Assembly (NCBI GenBank): GCA_963824345.1
Contig: CAWGOZ010000002.1
Span: 682,001-746,000, forward strand
Length of the DNA stretch: 64,000 bases
From: Palsa-89 sp963824345
GTDB lineage: Bacteria > Acidobacteriota > Terriglobia > Bryobacterales > Bryobacteraceae
Reading direction: 5' to 3'
Shown in pieces: positions 50,509-59,218 of this stretch (positions are counted from its first letter, which is position 1; the number at the start of each line of letters is the position of its first letter). The notes under the pieces were generated by a model, which ran no database searches, was not told the origin of the DNA, and was given only the letters and a program-made list of their open reading frames with translations. The position numbers were made by a program, and so were the translations under genes.

Positions 50509-53175
50509 ATGGGCCGTAGCTTCGTCCTCGCAGCCAGCTTGCCATGCGCCCTGTTGGGCCAGTCCTTTTTAAGCAGCGGACTATCGCGATTCGCGGGCAT
50601 CGACACCTCGGCGCTCACCGGCGACAACGGCCCGGCTTACTATGCGACTTTCCAAGGCCCGTCGGCCGTGGCGCGCGACGCGGCAGGCAACCTCTACATC
50701 GGCGAGATAGGACGCATCCGCAGGATCGATACACATGGCGTTATTACGACCATCGCGGGCAATGGCACGCCGGGCGACACCGGGGACGGTGGGCCCGCCA
50801 TGCTGGCCGAAGTCAACTATGTGGGCGGCATCGCACTCGACAGCCAAGGCAATTTATATTTCAGTGAAGACCAAGCCCGGCTGCGGCGCATCGGTCCGGA
50901 TGGAACTATTTCCGCGTTCACCACCGAAGCTGGAGCGGTGGGCTTGGCGGTGGACGCGCAGGATCGACTCTATCTCGCCGAGCCGAACAACGCCGTCGTG
51001 CGGGTGATCGCGGAGAATGGCGCCATCTCTACCTTCGCGGGAACGGGAACGCCTGGCTACGCGGGCGAAGGCGGACCAGCGACTCAGGCGCAGTTGAGCC
51101 AACCGGTTGACTTGGCGTTCGATGCCACTGGAAATCTTTATGTCGCCGACGGCCAGCGCGTGGCTAAGATCGATACGCACGGCGTGCTGACGCGGATTGC
51201 AGGCAACCCGTCACTGCCCTCCGACATCCCAAGCAAGGACGACGTGCCTGCCACGCAGTCGTCCCTCACGGCATTTTCCGTGGCTACAGATCCTCAAGCT
51301 GATGTCTTTGTGGCCACGCCGCGCGTCCGCAAGATCACGCCCGATGGGGTAATCCACGCTTTCGCCGGCGTCGAAACTTCCTCTCCGCAAACTTTCACCG
51401 AAGCCTGCGGCAACGCGTTGAAGGCCTCGGTTCGCGCGGCCGGAATGAAGGCGGACGGGAGCGGCAACGTTTTTTTCATCAACCTGCTGGCAAACCGCTT
51501 GCAGGAGGCAACCGCCGCGGGCCACATCAGCACCATCGCGGGAGCCGGTCCCAGTCTCTTTACCGGCGACGGAGGCCCAGCCGTGGCCGCAACATTCGCG
51601 TCGCCTCACGCCATCGCGTTCGACCAGCAAGGTAACTTGTTTATCGCCGACACCAACAACAACCGCATCCGGCGGATCGACACCAGCGGCGTGGTCCAAA
51701 CGGTGGTCGGCGATGGCGGGCCCGTCTACAACCAGGACCCTGCGTGTTCACCCGATCAGCCCAGCTTCTTGCGCAATCCGCAAGGTGTCGCGGTCGATGC
51801 GGCAGGCAATATTTTCGTCGCGGACACGGGCAAGAATCGCGTCCTGAAGATTGCACCAGACGGAACGCAATCCACTCTCGGTGATCAATTCTCGGGACCG
51901 CAGGGTGTTCTGGTCGATCACGCCGGAAACGTTTTCGTCACCGACACAGGCAATTCCGCTCTGCGCGAAATCGGCGTCGGCGGCGCCATCCAAACACTTT
52001 GGACCAATGGCGCCGAGGGGTCCATGGCTTTCGATAGCGCGGGCGATTTTTTCTTTTCGGCGGGAACCAGCGTAGAGCGGTTGTCCGCGGCCAGCGGCGC
52101 GATCTCGCCCGTGGCCGGCACCGGCGAAAACAGTTTCTCGGCCGCGCCCGGTGGTGTCAGCGGCGTGGAAGAGGTTGCCGAAGCTTCGGCCGTGGCCCTG
52201 GATTCGGCGGGTTCTATTTACATCGCCGATGAAGGGAAATCCGTGATCGAGCGCGTCAGCCACAGTTGCGTGCTGTCCGTGGATGGCGGCGCCATCCTGC
52301 GCGGGCCTTCGGGCTTCGCGTTCGATGCCAAGGGCCATCTCTACATCTCCGACGCCAATCAAGGAACCGTCTGGATCGGAACGCCCACCCCCGCGCCAGC
52401 CAGCGAAAGTCCCACGCCGTATTTCGGCCGGACGGGAATCCAGAGCGCGGCGCCGGCCAACCTCGTAACGTTGACCGGCGAGCCGCCTCCCCTGCCCATC
52501 GAGGCGCCCATCGCGCCGGGTGAATTGTTGCGCATTCGCGGCGTCTGTATCGGGCCATTTGAACCCGTCTCAACTGGTTTCGGTTCCAGCGGAGCACTCA
52601 GCGCCGAGGCGGGCGGAACGCAGGTTTTGTTCAATGGCACGGCGGCGCCATTGATCTCAGTGTCCTCGGGCCAGATCACGGCTCAGGCGCCGTTCGAACT
52701 GAACGGACAATTGCAAGCACAGGTCCAGCTCACGTTTAAGGGCGTCGCGATTCAATCCTCCATCGTAGTGCAGCCGGCAAATCCCGCTCTCTTCACGATC
52801 GGCAATCAGCCCACCGGAGCGGCCATCGCATCGAATCAAGATGGCACGCTCAATTCCGCCGCCAACCCCGCGGCGAAGGGTTCCATTGTGGTGCTCTATG
52901 CAACTGGAACAGGGCAAACCGTACCTCCAGGCTCGGATGGGAACCCGCCGCCGGATGCGAGTCTGCCTGCCGTTAAACTGCCGGTGCTCGTGACCATCGG
53001 CAGCGAAAACGCAAGCGTCTTTTATGCGGGCGATGCGCCGGGTTTCGTCGGGCTAACGCAATTGAACATCGGGGTGCCGGCATCGATTGTCGCCGGCGGC
53101 GCGCAGCCGATCACCCTGGAAGTTGGTCAATTTCCACTGAACCAGAGCAACGTCACCATCTACGTGGCGCCGTGA
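50509..53175 (+). CDS. exported NHL-repeat protein with Solibacter-type C-terminal domain
   Basis: An 888-residue protein with a signal peptide (SFVLAASLPCALLGQS). NHL beta-propeller blades repeat through about residue 600, e.g. VARDAAGNLYIGEIGRIRRI, VAVDAAGNIFVADTGKNRVL, AFDATGNLYVADGQRVAKI. The C-terminal 220 residues (GGTQVLFNGTAAPLISVSSG, IVVLYATGTGQTVPPGSDG, VGLTQLNIGVPASIVAGG) match the domain described from Solibacter usitatus proteins (TIGR03437 style). The NHL part likely binds proteins or sugars. The gene overlaps the convergent GNAT-like gene by 16 bases. Confidence 0.88.
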   Translation: MGRSFVLAASLPCALLGQSFLSSGLSRFAGIDTSALTGDNGPAYYATFQGPSAVARDAAGNLYIGEIGRIRRIDTHGVITTIAGNGTPGDTGDGGPAMLAEVNYVGGIALDSQGNLYFSEDQARLRRIGPDGTISAFTTEAGAVGLAVDAQDRLYLAEPNNAVVRVIAENGAISTFAGTGTPGYAGEGGPATQAQLSQPVDLAFDATGNLYVADGQRVAKIDTHGVLTRIAGNPSLPSDIPSKDDVPATQSSLTAFSVATDPQADVFVATPRVRKITPDGVIHAFAGVETSSPQTFTEACGNALKASVRAAGMKADGSGNVFFINLLANRLQEATAAGHISTIAGAGPSLFTGDGGPAVAATFASPHAIAFDQQGNLFIADTNNNRIRRIDTSGVVQTVVGDGGPVYNQDPACSPDQPSFLRNPQGVAVDAAGNIFVADTGKNRVLKIAPDGTQSTLGDQFSGPQGVLVDHAGNVFVTDTGNSALREIGVGGAIQTLWTNGAEGSMAFDSAGDFFFSAGTSVERLSAASGAISPVAGTGENSFSAAPGGVSGVEEVAEASAVALDSAGSIYIADEGKSVIERVSHSCVLSVDGGAILRGPSGFAFDAKGHLYISDANQGTVWIGTPTPAPASESPTPYFGRTGIQSAAPANLVTLTGEPPPLPIEAPIAPGELLRIRGVCIGPFEPVSTGFGSSGALSAEAGGTQVLFNGTAAPLISVSSGQITAQAPFELNGQLQAQVQLTFKGVAIQSSIVVQPANPALFTIGNQPTGAAIASNQDGTLNSAANPAAKGSIVVLYATGTGQTVPPGSDGNPPPDASLPAVKLPVLVTIGSENASVFYAGDAPGFVGLTQLNIGVPASIVAGGAQPITLEVGQFPLNQSNVTIYVAP

Positions 53176-54674
53176 TTTGAACCCAGCCTTAGAATGCGGC
53201 GGCGCAGCGCAGGGGCGTTATTGAGCGCGCCCACATAGGTGGACTCCTCCGCGGCGTTCTTCGCGCGTTGAATTTTAGGCGGGAATGGAGAACGTTTCAG
53301 CGCCATCGCCGCGCGCCGTGCTTCGAAGCAATCCCAATCGCCGACCCGCGAACCGGGAGCTTCATAGATCATCCAACCTTCGGCCAGGCGTTCCAGCATT
53401 CGCGCCGAAGTACGATGCTTTGGATCCGCGCGCATCTTCGCTTCCTCGGCTTCGAGCAGCCGGACCACTTTCGGATTCGCCGGCCGGAACCCCAGCTTGC
53501 GGTAAAACCAGAACGCTCCGGATTCGATGGCCTCTTCGTTGTGATGGCCAATCTGATATGGATCGACGGCGAAACACGTGGCGCCAAGCAACTGGTGAAA
53601 CAAGCGCAGCAGCCGCGCGTAAAGCCACGCCGTCTCGCCCTCGCGAAAGGTGTAATAGAGGTTGAAGCCGACTTCCATGTGCTCGAACAACGTCAGGCAT
53701 TCGATATAACCCATGGGTACGGAATTCTTGAAGAATATTCCGGCATGATAGGCGCGCAACGGGAGACGATGCTCGCGAGGAACGCCGCAGACGTAGACCT
53801 CGACGCCGCGGCCAAAGCGGGCGCGAACCACGTGAGCCGGATCGCCGAAGGTGAAGCCGTGTAGCTCGCGATACCGCAGGGCCGACGTCTCGCGCGCGAA
53901 GTCGAGAATCTTCTCACCCTCCATGCGGCTCAGCTTTTCGATCCGCAGCGCGGGCGATTCGAGCTCGCGGTCGAGCGATACATCAGCCCGGCGAATCAGG
54001 GGAGCATTGTGGAAGAACGGCTTGCCGCGCCCGGGTAACCGTCCATTCGTTCGTGTGCTGGGTCCCTCACCCAGATTCCAGCGAACGAACAGTTTGGCCT
54101 GCGCGAACAGTTCCGCGCTGTCGATTTTTGAGAGCAGCCAGCGCAGGTCGGAGCCCACGCCTGATTTCGCCGCGCGAAACCAATCCATATAAGGAATGGT
54201 CGCTTCCACCAGCAGGTCTTCGTCGGCGAATGGATGCAGCCGTCCAAGCAGCGGCCCCAGCAGCGCGGCGTCGTAACCATCCCAGTCGATCTCGACGGCC
54301 TCGGGATGATTCTCCGCCAGCCAGCGCGTGATGTCGTAGGTGAAGGCCGCCGAGAATGCCGTGCCCGCGATCCCGGACACATCGGGCTCTTCAAACGGCG
54401 TGAGATCCGCGCCAGCCCGCCGGAGCTGCGCGATCTTTTTCGGCACCAACCGGAGCAACTGGTCAGCGGTCCCGAGCACCGCGGGATTGGGCGGATACGC
54501 GCGAAAAAACAAGAGCGCTTCGTGAAAGCGAATCAACGACCCGGCGTCCGGGAAGCGCGCCAGGCCCAGTTGTCTCAGCAGCCGCGCCAACCCGGCGTGC
54601 TCTTTCGTTCCAAATGTCCGCTTGGCGGCTTCCAGGCGATCCAGTTCCATCGGGAGTAGACTATCAGAAGCCAT
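53160..54674 (-). CDS. large GNAT-like protein of unknown function
   Basis: A 504-residue protein. The C-terminal part resembles a GNAT acetyltransferase: PMGYIECLTLFEHMEVGFNL, RLFHQLLGATCFAVDPYQIG and NEEAIESGAFWFYRKLGFRP, the last matching the N-x-x-A-x-x-x-Y-x-K-L-G-F motif B. The N-terminal 250 residues are helical and carry no domain I know. The ATG at 54674 overlaps the ATG of the divergent ABM-domain gene in a shared CATG. It ends by overlapping the NHL gene. Acyl transfer to an amine is inferred from the GNAT part; the other half could bring the substrate or be a second catalytic domain. Confidence 0.6.
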   Translation of the reverse strand: MASDSLLPMELDRLEAAKRTFGTKEHAGLARLLRQLGLARFPDAGSLIRFHEALLFFRAYPPNPAVLGTADQLLRLVPKKIAQLRRAGADLTPFEEPDVSGIAGTAFSAAFTYDITRWLAENHPEAVEIDWDGYDAALLGPLLGRLHPFADEDLLVEATIPYMDWFRAAKSGVGSDLRWLLSKIDSAELFAQAKLFVRWNLGEGPSTRTNGRLPGRGKPFFHNAPLIRRADVSLDRELESPALRIEKLSRMEGEKILDFARETSALRYRELHGFTFGDPAHVVRARFGRGVEVYVCGVPREHRLPLRAYHAGIFFKNSVPMGYIECLTLFEHMEVGFNLYYTFREGETAWLYARLLRLFHQLLGATCFAVDPYQIGHHNEEAIESGAFWFYRKLGFRPANPKVVRLLEAEEAKMRADPKHRTSARMLERLAEGWMIYEAPGSRVGDWDCFEARRAAMALKRSPFPPKIQRAKNAAEESTYVGALNNAPALRRRILRLGSNHGAT

Positions 54675-55026
54675 GCGACTTTCTCTCTCAGCCCTCCTTC
54701 TCTTCGCTGTCAGCATCGTTGTTTTTGCGCAAGACACCAAGCTCTACGTCGTCACGCACGTGGATCTCACGCCCAACTACATCGCGGATGGCACGCAGCT
54801 GCTGTTGAAATTCGCCGCCGATAGCCGCAAGGAAAAAGGCGTGGTACGTTTCGAGCTCCTCCAGGAGCCGGGGCGGAAAAACCATTTCACCACCGTCAGC
54901 GTCTGGGAAAATCAAGCCGCTTTCGATGCCCATCTGGGCGCCGAGCACACCAAACAATTTCGGGAAAAGCTGCAACCCATGCTGGGCGGCCCGTTAGACG
55001 AGCGCTTGCACGCCAACCTGCAATAG
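54673..55026 (+). CDS. secreted antibiotic-biosynthesis-monooxygenase (ABM) domain protein
   Basis: A 117-residue protein with a signal peptide (MRLSLSALLLFAVSIVVFAQ) and one ABM ferredoxin-like domain: KLYVVTHVDLTPNYIADGTQ, GVVRFELLQEPGRKNHFTTV, WENQAAFDAHLGAEHTKQF, with the W-x-x-x-x-A-x-x-x-H pattern seen in quinol monooxygenases of the YgiN type. The export signal is unusual for these normally cytoplasmic proteins. I start at the ATG at 54673, since the frame upstream of it runs through the divergent gene. It is convergent with the M20 peptidase. Confidence 0.82.
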   Translation: MRLSLSALLLFAVSIVVFAQDTKLYVVTHVDLTPNYIADGTQLLLKFAADSRKEKGVVRFELLQEPGRKNHFTTVSVWENQAAFDAHLGAEHTKQFREKLQPMLGGPLDERLHANLQ

Positions 55027-55037
55027 CGGCCGAACGT

Positions 55038-56426
55038 TCAATTCGAAAGTTCCTTCACGACCTCGTACAGGAAATTCTGGCCCTCGTAAAACGCATTCGC
55101 GTTCATGCGCTCGTCGCGGCCATGCGCACGTACGTCGTCCCGATCGCCGAAAAAGCCCGAAACGCCGTACGTTGGAATGCCCCCCACGCGAAGATACCGC
55201 CCATCGGTCGCGCCGGTGCTCATCACCGGAATCGTCAGCACCCCCGGCCACAGCGTGTCGCTCCAACGCGCGACGGCTTTCAGGACGTCCGGCCGCATCG
55301 GCGACGCCGGCCCCACCGCTACTTCGCCCTGCACGTGAATTGCGACCTGCTCGTCCGCCACCGCCTGCCGCAAGGCCTTCTGCACGGATTCAATGGCATC
55401 GCCTGGAAAAATGCGGCAATTTACGTTTGCCGTGGCAAGCTGCGGCAGCGCGTTCAGCGCATGTCCGCCGGCCAGTTCGGTAGCGACACACGTTGTTCGC
55501 AGCATCGAATTCCAGCGCGGGGAAGCGGACGCCACCCGCTGCATTGCCTCCCTCGCCACCTCCCCGGATCCGTCGGCGATCTTCGTCAGATCCCCTCGAA
55601 ACGATCCTTCCTCCACCTTCGCCATCTCGCGAAAATAGGCGCGCGTCACTTCATCCGTTTTCAACGGAAAGCTATAGCGGGACAGCCGTTCGAGCGCCGT
55701 GGCCAGGCGATAGATTGCGTTATCGGGCACCGGCACCGAGCTATGCCCGCCCCGGTTGTGGACCTCGAACTTGAAATCGGCGTAGGATTTCTCGCTCACT
55801 TGAATGTTGTTTGCGATCTTCGTGCCTCCCACCATTACGCCGCCACCGCCCTCATTCAGACACAGTTCGGCGTCGATCAAATCGCGCTTGTTCTTCAGCA
55901 GCCACATGACGCCGTTGTAGGGACCGCCGCCCTCTTCGTCCGCCGTCAGCGCGACAATGATGTCGCGCGCCGGTTTGTATCCTTCGCGTTTGTAGCGAAT
56001 CAAGTTCGCGATCCAGACGGCCGCCTGCGCTTTGTCGTCCGCGGTTCCGCGGCCGTAAAAATAGCCGTCCTTTTCGATGAACTGGAACGGATCGGTGCTC
56101 CAATCCTCGCGGTTCGCCTCCACCACGTCGATATGAGCGAGCAGCAGCAAGGGCCGGCGGGCACCCGAGCCGTGATAGCGCACCACCAGATTCGCCTTCC
56201 TCGGGCTGGCGCCGCCCAAAAAAATGTCCGCATCGGGAAAGCCCGCGGCGCGCAGTCGCGCAGCCACAGCCTCGGCCACCGGAGTGGTGGAACCGGTGGT
56301 ATAGCCGGAACGGACCTCGACCATTTCCTTAAACATTTCTCGGGCAAGTTGCCGATCCGCGTCGGGCGGCAGCACCGCGGCTGTGAGTCCGAGGGCGGAT
56401 AGAACGAGCACGGCGAGGCGGCGCAT
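55038..56426 (-). CDS. exported M20-family zinc peptidase
   Basis: A 462-residue peptidase of the ArgE/DapE/CPG2 family. MRRLAVLVLSALGLTAAVLP is a signal peptide. LLLAHIDVVEANREDW gives the first metal histidine and the following catalytic aspartate, YGRGTADDKAQAAVW the bridging aspartate, ALTADEEGGGPYNGVMWLL the catalytic and metal-binding glutamates, and STGATDGRYLRVGGIP is near the final histidine region. A lid domain sits between. It would cleave peptides or N-acyl amino acids in the periplasm. The longer frame from 56522 overlaps the divergent moaD-moaE gene and is rejected. Confidence 0.87.
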   Translation of the reverse strand: MRRLAVLVLSALGLTAAVLPPDADRQLAREMFKEMVEVRSGYTTGSTTPVAEAVAARLRAAGFPDADIFLGGASPRKANLVVRYHGSGARRPLLLLAHIDVVEANREDWSTDPFQFIEKDGYFYGRGTADDKAQAAVWIANLIRYKREGYKPARDIIVALTADEEGGGPYNGVMWLLKNKRDLIDAELCLNEGGGGVMVGGTKIANNIQVSEKSYADFKFEVHNRGGHSSVPVPDNAIYRLATALERLSRYSFPLKTDEVTRAYFREMAKVEEGSFRGDLTKIADGSGEVAREAMQRVASASPRWNSMLRTTCVATELAGGHALNALPQLATANVNCRIFPGDAIESVQKALRQAVADEQVAIHVQGEVAVGPASPMRPDVLKAVARWSDTLWPGVLTIPVMSTGATDGRYLRVGGIPTYGVSGFFGDRDDVRAHGRDERMNANAFYEGQNFLYEVVKELSN

Positions 56427-56484
56427 GCGCGATTGTAGCATGCCGAAACGCTGAAACCCGTACGCCCGCGGACCGTCTGTTACT

Positions 56485-57222
56485 ATGACAATCGTGCGCG
56501 TGAAGGTGCTGTTTTTCGGCATGTTGAAGGATATTGTCGGACGCTCGGAAGATCACATCGAGCTGGCCGACGGCGCGCGCGTGGAAAGTGTCTTCACGCG
56601 GTACGCGCGCGATTTTCCCCGCCTCACCGATCTGGAATCGAGCATCGTGCTGGCCTGCAACCACGAGTTTTGCGACCGCTCCGCCGCGGTCCGGGAGGGC
56701 GATGAGATTGCCTTCCTGCCACCCGTCAGCGGCGGGTCCGGTAGCTCCAGCCGTTACACGCACGAGATCCTCGATGCCGATACCGGATCTTTCTTCGCGC
56801 TCACGCGCCAGCCCATCGACACCCCGGGCCTGGCTCGCCAATTGCTGCGCGGCGAAGACGGCGCCGTGGTTGATTTTGAAGGCGTGGTGAGAAACAACAC
56901 CAAGGGCAGGGCCACCAAATTCCTGGATTACGAATGCTACGAGCCCATGGCCGTGAAGATGATGGCCGAAATCGGGCGCGAAATCCTGCTGGCGCATACC
57001 ATCGGCCGCATCGCCATGGTGCATCGCCTGGGACGCCTCCAGATTGGCGAAGCCAGCGTGGCGGTGGTGGTTACCGCGCCCCATCGCAAGCCCGCGTTTG
57101 AAGCGGCGCTGGAAGGAATCAACCGCCTGAAGCGCATCGTTCCCATCTGGAAGAAGGAACATTTCGCGGATGGGGAAGTTTGGGTCGAAGGGGAATGGGA
57201 CGACTCAGTCCTGAAACTGTGA
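56485..57222 (+). CDS. fused molybdopterin synthase, MoaD-MoaE
   Basis: A 245-residue fusion. Residues 1-84 are the ubiquitin-like MoaD (RVKVLFFGMLKDIVGRSEDH, EGDEIAFLPPVSGG), ending in the Gly83-Gly84 that normally forms the C-terminus and is thiocarboxylated. Residues 89-245 are MoaE (GAVVDFEGVVRNNTKGRATK, MVHRLGRLQIGEASVAVVV, IVPIWKKEHFADGEVWVEGE), with the lysine and arginine of the active site. Molybdopterin synthase inserts two sulfurs into precursor Z (cPMP). The linker is only SGSS, so the GG must be released by cleavage or bypassed. It is the first gene of a plus-strand run of five. Confidence 0.92.
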   Translation: MTIVRVKVLFFGMLKDIVGRSEDHIELADGARVESVFTRYARDFPRLTDLESSIVLACNHEFCDRSAAVREGDEIAFLPPVSGGSGSSSRYTHEILDADTGSFFALTRQPIDTPGLARQLLRGEDGAVVDFEGVVRNNTKGRATKFLDYECYEPMAVKMMAEIGREILLAHTIGRIAMVHRLGRLQIGEASVAVVVTAPHRKPAFEAALEGINRLKRIVPIWKKEHFADGEVWVEGEWDDSVLKL

Positions 57223-58160
57223 CCCGCCGATTCGGTTGGTTGCTTCTGGCCGCTCTTTGCTGCTCCGCCCCCGCGCGTCCCCAGGACCCCGTCATCAAAG
57301 TCAACGTGCGACTGGTGCGGATGCTGGTGACGGTGAAAGATGCGTCCGGCCAACTCATCGGCTCGCTCAACAAGGGCGATTTCATGGTCTACGATAACGG
57401 AGTACCACAGGACATCGCGGTGTTCGATCGCCAAACTGCGCAGCCGTTGTCGGTCGCGATGCTGGTGGACTCCAGCGCCTCCACCGGCATCGAATTGCAT
57501 TACGAACTGGATTCGGTCAGCCGCTTTCTCAAAGTCCTGCTGAACGAAGGCAACCCCGACGACACTGTGGCGCTCTATAGCTTCAATTGGCAAATCACTC
57601 TGCTCAGCAGTTACACGCGACGTTTTGCGCGGCTGGACCAGATGCTAAGACGAATGAAATCCGAGGGCGGCACGTCGATGTATGATGCGCTTTTCCTGGC
57701 CTCGCGCGAACTGCAATACCGCAAGGGCCGGCACGTGATGGTGATGGTCACCGATGGCGGCGACACCACCAGTTCCAAGGACTTCCACCAGGCCCTGGAA
57801 GCGGCGCAGTTGGCCGACGCCATCCTTTATCCGGTGCTGGTGGTCCCCATTACCAACGACGCCGGCCGCAATGTCGGCGGCGAACACGCGCTCACCACCC
57901 TGGCCGCGGGCACCGGCGGCCATGTATTCACGCCCAATCTGGGCGCGCAGCTCGATCAAGCCTTCGATGACATCCTGCGGGAACTCCGGACGCAATATCT
58001 GATTGCCTACTATCCCAAGAACGTTCCGCCCGGCAAGGATCGCTTTCACAGCTTGAAGGTCGCCGTGCAGAGCAGCCCGGCCAATCGTGGTTTGCGAGTC
58101 ACAACGCGCAGTGGCTATTATGGGGATTCCAATGAATCCAGATCGGCTCTGGGGCGATGA
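57195..58160 (+). CDS. acidobacterial VWFA-type protein
   Basis: A protein of about 321 residues with an N-terminal signal peptide (FGWLLLAALCCSAPARPQ) and a von Willebrand A domain: VAMLVDSSASTGIELHYEL is the MIDAS D-x-S-x-S motif, MKSEGGTSMYDALFLAS supplies the threonine, and HVMVMVTDGGDTTSSKD the final aspartate. The short domain before it (VNVRLVRMLVTVKDASGQLI) is typical of the VWFA-related acidobacterial family (TIGR03436 style). ATG 57195 is used, but a GTG at 57219 that overlaps the moaE stop (GTGA) gives a cleaner signal peptide. It should be periplasmic and bind protein partners through a metal ion. Confidence 0.88.
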   Translation: MGRLSPETVTRRFGWLLLAALCCSAPARPQDPVIKVNVRLVRMLVTVKDASGQLIGSLNKGDFMVYDNGVPQDIAVFDRQTAQPLSVAMLVDSSASTGIELHYELDSVSRFLKVLLNEGNPDDTVALYSFNWQITLLSSYTRRFARLDQMLRRMKSEGGTSMYDALFLASRELQYRKGRHVMVMVTDGGDTTSSKDFHQALEAAQLADAILYPVLVVPITNDAGRNVGGEHALTTLAAGTGGHVFTPNLGAQLDQAFDDILRELRTQYLIAYYPKNVPPGKDRFHSLKVAVQSSPANRGLRVTTRSGYYGDSNESRSALGR

Positions 58161-58401
58161 GGTGGAACGCGTGAAAGCCAAAACGAAAGCCCCGGAGCAG
58201 ACCTTCGAAGAAGTGAAATACCTTCGGTACCTGATCGAAAAAGCGATTCCGGTGCGCATCCGGCTCAGCAGCAATGAAGAGGTGTCGGGCGTGATCGAGT
58301 TCTACGACGTACACTTTATCCGCGTTACCCGCACGGGCTCTCCCAACCTATTTTTGTACAAGCACGACATCAAATATCTGTACGAAGCGCCGGAAGCCTG
58401 A
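58132..58401 (+). CDS. Hfq/Sm-like RNA-binding protein
   Basis: An 89-residue protein. The core at residues 25-85 resembles the Hfq fold: a helix FEEVKYLRYLIEKAIP, then Sm1-like VRIRLSSNEEVSGVIEFYD, and Sm2-like NLFLYKHDIKYLY with the Y-K-H motif that lies at the nucleotide-binding subunit interface in Hfq. The start is the ATG at 58132, after TGGGGA, within the 3' end of the VWFA gene. The N-terminal 25 residues are charged (DEVERVKAKTKAPEQ). The family resemblance is modest, and it could be a specialised relative of Hfq that binds RNA in ring form. Confidence 0.7.
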   Translation: MNPDRLWGDEVERVKAKTKAPEQTFEEVKYLRYLIEKAIPVRIRLSSNEEVSGVIEFYDVHFIRVTRTGSPNLFLYKHDIKYLYEAPEA

Positions 58402-58405
58402 CGCC

Positions 58406-59218
58406 TTGCCTTCCTATCTCGAGATCGGCGCGGAAATCGCCCGCGAGGCTGGATCGCTGCTACATGGCTTCTTCGAGCGCCACATCGGCTTCGAGCTGAA
58501 GGGCGAGTTCGATTTGGTGACCGAGGCCGATCGCGCCTCCGAAAAACTCGTCATCGAGCGATTGCGCGCGCATTTCCCTACCCATTCCATCGTCGCCGAA
58601 GAAAGCGGCGGGCACGCCGGCGCATCGTCTGAATATTGTTGGTACGTCGATCCATTGGACGGCACCACCAATTTCGCCCACGGCTTCCCCATGTATAACG
58701 TCACGCTGGCGCTCGAAAAGGCCGGTGAGATGATCGCGGGCGTGATCTTAGATCCGGAGCGCAACGAGATGTTTGCTTGCGAGCGCGGATCCGGCGCATG
58801 GTTGAACGATCGGCCGATTCGCGTCTCCAGCGTGCGCCAGATCGATGACGCGCTGGTTGCCACCGGATTTCCCAGCCGCAAGCGGCATCAGAACGTAAAC
58901 GTGCATTTCTACTATCAGCTCGCGATGATCACGCATGGCGTGCGGCGCGCCGGAGCCGCCGCGCTCGACCTGGCTTATACGGCTTGTGGCCGCCTGGACG
59001 CGTTTTGGGAATTCGGTCTGAATCCCTGGGACATCGCCGCGGGACTTTTGTTGATCGCCGAAGCGGGTGGCCGCTGTTCGGATATGCATGGCGCACCGGC
59101 CAGCCTGCGCGGCCCACACCTACTGGCCGATAATGGATTCATTCACGACGGCATGCTCGAAATATTCGGCGAAGTGTTTCGCAAGGAGTACCGCTACCCG
59201 ATGCCGGTGATTCAATAA
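58406..59218 (+). CDS. suhB: inositol monophosphatase family phosphatase
   Basis: A 270-residue enzyme with a TTG start. FDLVTEADRASEKLVIERL and IVAEESGGHAG supply the first metal-binding acids, VDPLDGTTNFAHGFP is the signature of the family, and GLNPWDIAAGLLLIAEAGG the C-terminal W-D-x-A-A-G motif. It would hydrolyse inositol-1-phosphate or a related sugar phosphate in the cytoplasm, with Mg or Li sensitivity. The SuhB name is by family; fructose-1,6-bisphosphatase or PAP phosphatase activities also occur. Four bases separate it from the Hfq-like gene, and its stop overlaps the start of the next gene by one base. Confidence 0.9.
   Translation: MPSYLEIGAEIAREAGSLLHGFFERHIGFELKGEFDLVTEADRASEKLVIERLRAHFPTHSIVAEESGGHAGASSEYCWYVDPLDGTTNFAHGFPMYNVTLALEKAGEMIAGVILDPERNEMFACERGSGAWLNDRPIRVSSVRQIDDALVATGFPSRKRHQNVNVHFYYQLAMITHGVRRAGAAALDLAYTACGRLDAFWEFGLNPWDIAAGLLLIAEAGGRCSDMHGAPASLRGPHLLADNGFIHDGMLEIFGEVFRKEYRYPMPVIQ

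Noticed and set aside
55122..56402. 426-residue plus-strand ORF
   Set aside because: Antisense to the M20 peptidase, which has all catalytic motifs.
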